From assembly GCF_000002865.3 (NCBI RefSeq), contig NW_001865048.1:98915-113630 (forward strand): DNA of 14,716 nt, written 5' to 3'. The notes under the pieces are model-generated. The model ran no database searches, had not been told where the DNA came from, and worked only from the letters and a program-made list of their open reading frames with translations. Made by a program: the position numbers and the translations under genes. This document shows, one piece after another, positions 8,510 through 14,716 of this stretch (the stretch's first letter is position 1; every line of letters starts with the position of its first letter). This stretch comes from Monosiga brevicollis MX1. Taxonomy: Eukaryota > Opisthokonta > Choanoflagellata > Craspedida > Salpingoecidae.

Positions 8510-10272
8510 ACCATCGTCAGACAGAGGTGGTGAATGGCAAGGCCCGGAGCCAGCCTGGTTGGGTCAGAGTGGAGCTAATCGGAATTCTGAACAAAATCAA
8601 GCCGTACGTGTGCCGGTTGAGGTGCTCAGCAACAAAGGCGATCGGCCGCCGTTGCCACTGTTTGAGCGACTGGGCAGTGCAGCCACGTAGCGGCGGATTT
8701 CTGTAGCCAGACAGCGGCCCGCAACAAGCAAATGGCAACAGTTTTGAGTGACAATGGTGCAAGGCAAGTACAGACGCGATGGGCGCATGGGCGGGGGATA
8801 TGATCAGCGAACACCGTTCAGTAGTGTTGGTAGCCGAACGCTAGGTCGATACACTGACCTTCCTCTTTGGCACGCTCCTTGTCCTCTTCCAGGATTTGGT
8901 CAATCATAATGTGAAAGGCGGCTGTGAGACGCGTCATGCTGTCGCCTTGCAGGTCTTGATGAAGCTGCTCCACGTTTTCCCCCAATTCTAAAAACAAGGT
9001 CAGGCGGCGGGGCACGAGACACGGGGCATGAAACAAATGACACCAGACGAGAAAAGCCTCTTGGGAAGAGGGTCTTCCGAGCACAACGAGGCTTGACAAC
9101 GCACCTTTGAGCCGCTCGGTGCAGCGTCGGTGTAGGTCTGTGCGCGCGTGGTCGTCGAGGCCACACCTGTATGGACTCTGGTGGCCTGAGCAGACCCAGG
9201 GGTGCTCCCAGATGTCATCGATGCTGAGACGTTGGTGGGGATCACGGACAAGGATTTTTCGCAGCAGGTCCTTGGCGCTATTTGTGAGGTTATCGGGAAT
9301 CTCAAAATCGGCATTCTCAATCTTTTGCAGGTTGGTGACGGCGTTGTCCTCCTTAAAGGGCATTTCACCTGTCAGAATGGTGAAAATTATCACGCCGAGG
9401 CTCCACACGTCAGCCATGGGGCCAATGTATTTCTGATTGGCCAGAATTTCGGGTGCGCAGTAGGCTGGGCTGCCAACAAACGTGCTCATGAGGCCACCGT
9501 CCTTGAAGACGTTGCTAAAGCCAAAATCAGTGACCTTGATGTCGTCGTTGTCACCCAGGAGAATATTTTCGAGCTTGAGGTCACGATGGACAATACCCTT
9601 ACGGTGGCAAAAGTCCAGGGCTGAGAGAATTTGCCGCACAAAGCGCTGGCCCTCAGACTCTGAGAGCCGGCGGCGGCTGATGAGGTAATCAAATAGCTCT
9701 CCACCTTTCAGGCACTCCAAGACCAGCATGACGGTACGTGGGGCACGGATGACATCGTAGAGGCGCACAACGTGGGGGTGCTGCAAAGTTTTTAGCGCCG
9801 TGATTTCTGACCAAGCGGAGGCATCTTCGGGGCAATCTTCGCGAGGGATGAACTTGATAGCGACGTCGCGACCCGTGAGGCGATGGGTCGCTTGGCGCAC
9901 CTCGCCATGCTTGCCTACACCGAGCATGCTATCGTTCATTCCCACAATGGGGTGGCGGATGAGCCGAGTGTATCCGTGAGTTGAGACCACCGTCAAAAGG
10001 CTCAAGATGAGGACAACAACGAGCACGACGGCACGGCAAATAAAAAAAACCAGCACAAGTGGCTCGAGGCCCAAAGCGAAGAGCACGGCATCCAGCGAAA
10101 AAAAAAATGAAATAGAAGAAAAAAAAAGTACATGACGCGAAACAGGGGAAGCGGGTGACGAGAGCACATGGCCGAGGCATGAGGGTGGGCTAACAAGAGA
10201 CATGTACAGTACGTACCGTCCCAGGGCGTAGTGTTCAGCAAGAAGGGCTTCAGCATCGACATCGGCGGCCAT
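6475..10272 (-). CDS. AMPK-related Ser/Thr kinase, MARK/PAR-1-like (kinase - UBA-like - linker - KA1)
   Basis: Exons read 10272-10217, 9928-9105, 8987-8859, 8700-8608, 8413-8347, 8280-7042, 6905-6812 and 6702-6475. All junctions are GT-AG and in phase, 2730 nt (909 aa). A phase-neutral alternative acceptor at 8233 gives 893 aa. Kinase domain about residues 15-275: Gly loop LGRMLGVGKHGEV (formed only after splicing exon 1 to 2), VAIK Lys44, alpha-C Glu60, HRDLKLEN (Asp135), DFG (Asp153), APE, and the activation-loop STFVGSP with Thr168 at the LKB1-site position of AMPK-related kinases. A UBA-like segment follows at about 290-335 (ELGENVEQLH...TAAFHIM). A ~470-residue Ser/Arg-rich linker has many RRxS sites. 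The C-terminus is a KA1 domain. It is expected to be cytoplasmic or membrane-associated. A second in-frame ATG at 10314 would add 14 residues. Exons 4-5 are the least certain. Confidence 0.88.
8459..8508 (+). repeat. 50-bp poly(A) run inside a kinase intron
   Basis: Fifty consecutive A on the plus strand, overlapping the end of an AATAAA hexamer (8456-8461). On the gene's sense strand it is a poly(T) run about 45 nt before the acceptor of the 67-nt exon 8413-8347. It is flanked by 12-bp direct repeats (8357-8368 and 8509-8520), discussed in the findings. Confidence 0.95.
9105..9928 (-). other. Kinase catalytic-domain exon
   Basis: This 824-nt exon encodes nearly the whole protein-kinase fold, from the Gly-rich loop through the DVWSLGVIIF helix and the subdomain XI Arg (DPHQRLS), to about 20 residues past the HPW motif. 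Its acceptor at 9929-9930 splits an Arg codon (CG|C) shared with exon 1. The HRDLKxEN...DFGFSN combination is typical of the CAMK-like/AMPK-related group (MARK, SNRK, NIM1). Confidence 0.93.
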
Positions 10273-12097
10273 GTTGGCCAGGGTCCCATCGGAGGGGTGG
10301 TCTTCGTGGATCATTTTGATGGCAAAGGTGATGCCATCCGACAGAGCTGAGGCACGAGGCAACCGATCCTAGCTTGCGCCGGCACTCAGCATGACCTCGC
10401 CCCGTGTCGACGAGCCGTCTCGGGTACCCGGCCAAGGACCAGGCAGTGCGCACTCGTGCGCACTGGGGTGCGTGCCTCGTCGCCGGGCAAGCGCCTCAAG
10501 CCGAGTCTCTCAAATAATTCGGAAAAAAAGCGAGGAAGAGTCGGTTGCTCAAGTGTCGTGCGCTTGGCACCGCTTCAATCCCGCACACACAGGCACACAG
10601 CACAATGGGCAACAGCAAACTGTGCGTGCTGCCAAGGGTTTGCCGATGCCACTGTTCCTCTGGTTCGTCTAGACAGTGGAGCCCCGGACAGGCATGCGGC
10701 ATGAGCCAAAGCCAAGCGCATGATATCCAGAAGAAAAAAAAAATTGGCAGCAGCCAAAGGGGCGCTCTCTGTCTCTCTCTCTCTCGCTCACACACCCCAC
10801 TTCAAGTGCTTCCTCAACCATGAGATGTGTAAGCATCACGTCGCCCCGTCGCCCCGGTCCCCCCCCCTTGCTTCTCAACCCGCGCGCTGCGCCGGTGTGT
10901 CCAGCACAGACACACACACACACACACAACCAGACGCTCTCTCGCTTTTCACCTCGATCAGTCAGGAAAATAGATGAAAGAGAGCGTGACTGAGTCGAGC
11001 CAATCTTTAGAGAGAGCGATGGCTGCTGGGTACTCTTCAGAGGTTTGTTAAGGACTGAATCAATCTGCTTATTCAAAACGAAGGTAACATTAGAGGTGTA
11101 GTTATATAGAGTCACAGGAGCAGAGTAGCGTTCAAGAAAGTGTGTGAGATAAGAGATGTTGAATGACAGTTCTCACTCTTGACAAAGGACATTTAGTGCC
11201 AAGAGTGTGTCCGCTTCGAATGGCACTGACTGGTCCCTGGTATGCCAAGCCCCAGTGGCTTCGATGCAAGTCGCTGGGCTGGAACAGGCAAAGCTGAACC
11301 CAACCCAACCCATCAAGCATCATCCCCTTGGCTTTAGGGGGACAGGCATGGGCCAGTCTCAGCAATGGGCCCCTATGATGTCTTTACAGTAGAAGCTTCT
11401 CTCAACTTTTTTTTAAAATGTGCGGAGATGGTATGGGCTGGTAGGAGAATGGGGAAGATGAATTCAGAATCCTTGGGCTCTGACTTGCGCGCTCTTTCGA
11501 GGCACCATGCTTGGTGACTTGAGAAGAGGTGAGAGATGTCAGAGTGCCTTTGAAAATGACCGCCAGGTCAGGCCGGCTCGAGGTCATCCATCATGCAGCG
11601 GCCCGCTTGGGACAAGAGATAAAAAGGCTTGACTGCTGAGAATGACCTCGACTGCCGACCTGACCAAATTAATCAGGCAGCTGGTGGCCGTGAAACGGTT
11701 GACACCAACGCCTTCACCGGGGCGTCATCATGTGATGATGATGGTCATTGGTCCTGGCGGCCGATGAGCAAGATATGCGGGGTTTGCTCAGACCCCACTT
11801 GCGCACCAACCTGACCGTTCTGCATCCTTCCCATTCACACCTGTTGCGTCGCAAGTCCTCGCAGAGAAAAACGGCGCAGTACCACGAAATCACTCACACA
11901 CGCACACACACACAAACACACAATATACAGGGCACACTTCAGCAAATGCTCGGCAAAGGGCAACCATGGGTGTGACACTCTGCCATTCAAGGCCAAAGGT
12001 CGGAACAAACGAGAGACAACAAAGATCGGTGTAAAACACGAGACGTCACATGTCCGACAGAACAGGTTTCAGTTGTCTTGGGTCATTCTACGCCCAG
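10273..12097. other. Intergenic region without recognisable gene (selenophosphate synthetase 3' side / kinase 5' side)
   Basis: About 1.8 kb between two minus-strand genes. It must contain the selenophosphate synthetase 3' UTR (right part) and the kinase promoter/5' UTR (left part). I find no coherent exon chain or family resemblance on either strand. Contents: a CT tract at about 10761-10792, a CA tract at about 10908-10928, a T-run with TTTTAAAA near 11407-11418, an imperfect inverted repeat at 11566-11665, a TCATCA-TG-TGATGA palindrome at 11725-11738, and a CA-rich tract at about 11893-11922. Confidence 0.6.
11566..11665. repeat. Imperfect inverted repeat (22/24-nt arms, 54-nt spacer)
   Basis: The left arm (11566-11587, starting GGTCAGGCCGGC) and the reverse complement of the right arm (11642-11665) match over 21 of 22 aligned bases, with one C/T difference and a 2-base insertion in the right arm. 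RNA from either strand could fold into a ~21-bp stem with a bulge and a 54-nt loop. No flanking target duplication was seen. Confidence 0.8.
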
Positions 12098-14409
12098 CTA
12101 GGAAAGCAAGGGAACCTCGACATCGACAAATTGCAGGCCTTCACTCAGGCGAGCTTGCTTTTGTCCTAAACAAGACGGCGCAAGTTGAGGGAATCCCGCA
12201 GTCTCCGCCTCGTTTTGGTATCAGAGTGCCGTATTGAAGTGAAAGCCAATCTATCTGACCTGCAACGACGCGGCCAATTTGCCAACATGGAAAGTTGTCA
12301 ATGTCTTGAAGCTCGCGCATAAAAGCGGCGGCCTGGTGGGCTGGTAGCATGACGAGCAAGCCTCCCGAAGTTTCGGCTGAAAAGCCTTCGAGCAACTTGA
12401 AATTGAATTTCTCGTTGACAGCACGCATGCCTGGCAGGACTGAGCAAGAGCAACATGGTTTGCACTTGAATAAGCCATGCTCGACAACTGCAAAGCTCGG
12501 CAGAAGAAGAAAAAGGGAAATACACCGCAGGCCCGAGGCATGATCGTACTGGGCAACATGTCAAGGACCAAGTCGACCTCGGCCGTTTGGGCCTCGGCTA
12601 GGTTTTGCGCATGGCCGAGAATGCCGAAACCAGTCACATCTGTGGCGCCATGCGCGCCGTACTTGCGCATTAGACCTTGAGCAGAGGAAAATTCACAAAC
12701 GGAAAAGGGCAAGAGCATGAGCACCATGCTGGTTTGAAAGCAAAAGCAGCGGGCTGGCTTTACCTGCGGCCCGGCGATTCAATTTGGCCATTGAAGCCAT
12801 GGCCATATCATACGTGCGCTTCACTTGTTCCGGCGTCATGACATCCTTGATCTATACAGGAAGCATGACCATGAACTATTTTTGCTCGAAGAGGCTTCAG
12901 AGTAAACAATGCAGGCGGTTTAATGGTAAGCCAACTTACCGATCGAAGCCAGGTGTACCAAGCCATTGGTGGGCATTGACCGCAGGCTGGGTGCCCAGCG
13001 GTTTCGTCAGCACCAGGACGTCACCAGCCTGCCCACCCGTGGGCCTGGTGAAGAATGGACGCAAACATTACAGAAGCGGAAGGAAAGAAAAGTGTACCAT
13101 GTGATGAGCAAAAGGAGGACAAGGCTCGTCAAAAAAACGTGGGCCATACATCACCAACATGATGTAGTCTTGGGGCTTGCAGACGGACGACGCGACCCCG
13201 CCAACAATCATCCAGGGATTGAGGACAGTTTGTCCGCCGGAAACGCGCGTGCCGGCATCACGGCAGGCATCTGGGGTGTTCAACAGATCGAGAGGGAGCG
13301 TACAACGGGAAACGAAGAGAAGCGTGTGAGCCCAAGCTCGGCAGCTCAACAGAACAATGACGAGTGACAAGCGCACCACGAAAGCCTTGCATCACCAAGG
13401 GCGTCACGACTTGTCGTTGTTTCGCCGACATGTTCAAGCTCAACGCTGGAAGAACAGGGGGGGAGGCGGAGGGCAAAGCAACACAGAACCAGCATGAGAC
13501 ACGGTGTGTGCGCCATGCGTTCGAACTGGCGGCTGCACGGGATGGAGGCGGAGTGAATACCCAAAAGCATGAGCACATTGTCACAGTGTTCAACACCCAT
13601 GGCATACAAGTCGCTGAGCACATTGGCGGCAGCGATGCGGCCTTGCACATATGGGTCATCCACGAGCGGATAGAAAAAATCGGTTGTCTGCATGATACGA
13701 GACCCGTGGGACCAGCAGGAGGGTCGTGAGCGAGGGTGGTCTGAGTTTGTCCCTCGGCTGGAATGTGCATCAGGCTGGGTGACTGGTAGCGGTGAGCAAT
13801 TTGGCCTACCTGAACGAGATGCATGTCTGGGTAGCGAGTCTTGAGCACGCAGCTGTCCAGGCCGATGCCGACCAGACTTTCGGCATCAGTCTCGTCCTCC
13901 CCGGACTGCTTGAGTTCTACATCACGGTCAGCAAGTGGCATCTTATCAGCACAAAGACCGGGCGTACAACAAGGCAAAAAGCAGAAGCAGGCGGAGCGCA
14001 GAGTGTGCGGAAGCGATATCAGGGGGGCACACACACCCTCGAGCAGAATGAGCAGTTCTGCTTGAGGAACTTTGCTAAAACGGCAAGCGGGCGCGAGAGA
14101 AGAAGTGAGGCGAGTCACCCCTGAACACCCAGCTAGGAGACTGCAAGGCAAACACAAGCAAGGCGGAGACAGGGTCGAACCAGCCTCAGCCCTTGAGCTT
14201 GGCGTAGTCGGTGAGACGGAAGCCAGACTCGAGACCGTGTGCCTCGGGGTTGAACGGCGTGATCATCTACAGAGCACACGCGCATGAACGGGGACGACGG
14301 CTCGGACATCAACCCGCTAAGCCCGTTGACGTACCTTGACCTTTTTAGCCCCTGGACCTGGCCCCTGGACCTCGGCCATGGCGCCTGCATTTCCTGCCGA
14401 CGCCGCCAT
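12098..14409 (-). CDS. SEPHS2: Selenophosphate synthetase, selenocysteine-containing type (SPS2/SelD)
   Basis: The enzyme makes monoselenophosphate from selenide and ATP, the selenium donor for Sec-tRNA. Exons: 14409-14335, 14266-14181, 14074-14037, 13916-13810, 13687-13561, 13445-13377, 13270-13159, 13044-12940, 12851-12764, 12675-12526, 12430-12260 and 12165-12098. Family motifs in order: [11 protein letters not shown]-[TGA]-GCKVP (catalytic loop, about residues 41-57), [85 protein letters not shown] and [11 protein letters not shown]. Human SEPHS1 has Thr at the TGA position; SEPHS2 has Sec. Ten of the 11 junctions keep phase. The 12940/12851 junction is short by one base (1196 nt in total; 1197 would give 398 aa, close to the usual ~390-450). 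The start is in context gaaATGg; an internal ATG at 14379 is possible. Reading the TGA as Sec makes the gene itself a selenoprotein gene. Confidence 0.9.
14186..14188 (-). other. In-frame TGA, predicted selenocysteine codon (residue ~52)
   Basis: The codon lies in exon 2 as AAG GGC TGA GGC TG, and the split Cys codon is completed by exon 3 (C AAA GTT CCT), giving K-G-U-G-C-K-V-P. This is exactly the position of Sec in SEPHS2-type enzymes and of Cys in many SelD proteins. The downstream exons remain conserved, which argues against a simple nonsense mutation. The splice donor lies only 5 nt after the TGA. Confidence 0.88.
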
Positions 14410-14442
14410 TTCTCCGCAACCAGATGAAGAAAAGTGAAAAAA

Positions 14443-14443
<1 letters not shown>

Positions 14444-14479
<36 letters not shown>
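14444..14479. repeat. (TG)n microsatellite upstream of selenophosphate synthetase
   Basis: About 18 uninterrupted TG units starting roughly 35 bp upstream of the start codon; on the gene's sense strand it reads (CA)n, so it probably lies in the 5' UTR or core promoter. Confidence 0.93.
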
Positions 14480-14480
<1 letters not shown>

Positions 14481-14664
14481 GCTCTCTCTCATGAGTATGT
14501 CTGACTTCTCGGTCTCTCTGTCTTTGCATCTGAATTCCTCTGCGTCTCTGAATCCTTTTATTTTCGGTCCTTGTGTGTGTTTCGCCTGCCTGCCTCTCTC
14601 TCTCTCTTTTCTCTCTCTTTTCTCTCGCTCTTTTCTCTCTCTCTGTCTGTCTCTCTCTCATTCA

Positions 14665-14716
<52 letters not shown>
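14480..14716. repeat. CT-rich low-complexity DNA ending in a pure (CT)n tract
   Basis: From the end of the TG tract to the window edge the plus strand is dominated by TCTCTC blocks broken by short unique pieces, becoming a pure CT repeat from about 14669 to 14716, where the window stops inside the repeat. No gene is visible. On the sense strand of the neighbouring gene it reads (GA)n, as upstream of the TrpRS gene. Confidence 0.85.

Noticed and set aside
8818-8858. Kinase ending at the TGA at 8818-8820, with 8280-6475 as a separate gene
   Set aside because: A GTCAGT donor at 8858 and phase-consistent exons connect to the linker and KA1 domain, which is a typical C-terminus for this kinase group. 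A separate KA1 gene with no start codon is less likely.
10273-10362. Kinase-like 'FAIKMI' stretch upstream of the kinase start, suggesting a second kinase lobe
   Set aside because: The true Gly-rich loop and VAIK Lys are supplied by the exon 1-exon 2 splice (R|MLGVGKHGEV). The upstream match is a short chance resemblance, probably 5' UTR or at most a 14-residue extension.
10540-10590. tRNA-like B-box resemblance (CTTCAATCCC)
   Set aside because: The flanking arms do not pair as a T stem and no acceptor stem or anticodon arm can be drawn.
14186-14188. TGA as a nonsense mutation marking a pseudogene
   Set aside because: It falls exactly at the known Sec position, with GCKVP restored after it and conservation continuing through ten more exons. 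The one-base conflict near 12940 keeps the pseudogene option open but the TGA itself does not support it.

Overview
The window is nuclear DNA from an intron-rich, GC-leaning eukaryote. It holds four protein-coding genes, three complete and one cut by the left edge. Every gene is split into many short exons by mostly GT-AG introns of about 55-290 bp. I rebuilt the exon chains by hand, matching reading phase at each junction and comparing with known families. Three of the four chains close without a phase conflict. All four chosen start codons have A at -3 and G at +4. A MARK/PAR-1-like kinase with a C-terminal KA1 domain, a TMEM209 orthologue and a selenocysteine-type selenophosphate synthetase in compact, intron-dense DNA would suit a unicellular holozoan such as a choanoflagellate. 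That placement is inference; nothing in the window proves the species.

Layout. (1) 65-1830, minus: the 5' part of cytoplasmic tryptophanyl-tRNA synthetase, entering the catalytic core (HLGH motif) before the window ends. Its N-terminal ~200 residues resemble the N-terminal domain of eukaryotic glutaminyl-tRNA synthetase instead of a WHEP domain; this is the most unusual thing here. (2) 1831-2870: a divergent intergenic region with a long (CT)n tract and a (CG)n(TG)n tract. (3) 2871-6041, plus: a complete TMEM209 orthologue, 15 exons, 553 residues. (4) 6042-6474: a convergent 3'-3' gap. (5) 6475-10272, minus: a complete AMPK-related (MARK/PAR-1-like) kinase, 8 exons, about 909 residues. (6) 10273-12097: about 1.8 kb with no recognisable gene, containing simple repeats and one imperfect inverted repeat. 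(7) 12098-14409, minus: selenophosphate synthetase, 12 exons, about 398 residues, with an in-frame TGA at the catalytic Sec position and one unresolved one-base phase conflict at an exon junction. (8) 14410-14716: (TG)n and CT-rich upstream DNA.

The genes are housekeeping or signalling genes with unrelated jobs: tRNA charging, a nuclear-envelope/ER membrane protein, a polarity or energy-type kinase, and selenium metabolism. There is no sign of an operon or gene cluster. What recurs is architecture: each gene start is preceded by CT/GA-rich and GT/CA-rich simple-sequence DNA. No tRNA, rRNA, CRISPR array or autonomous transposon was recognised.
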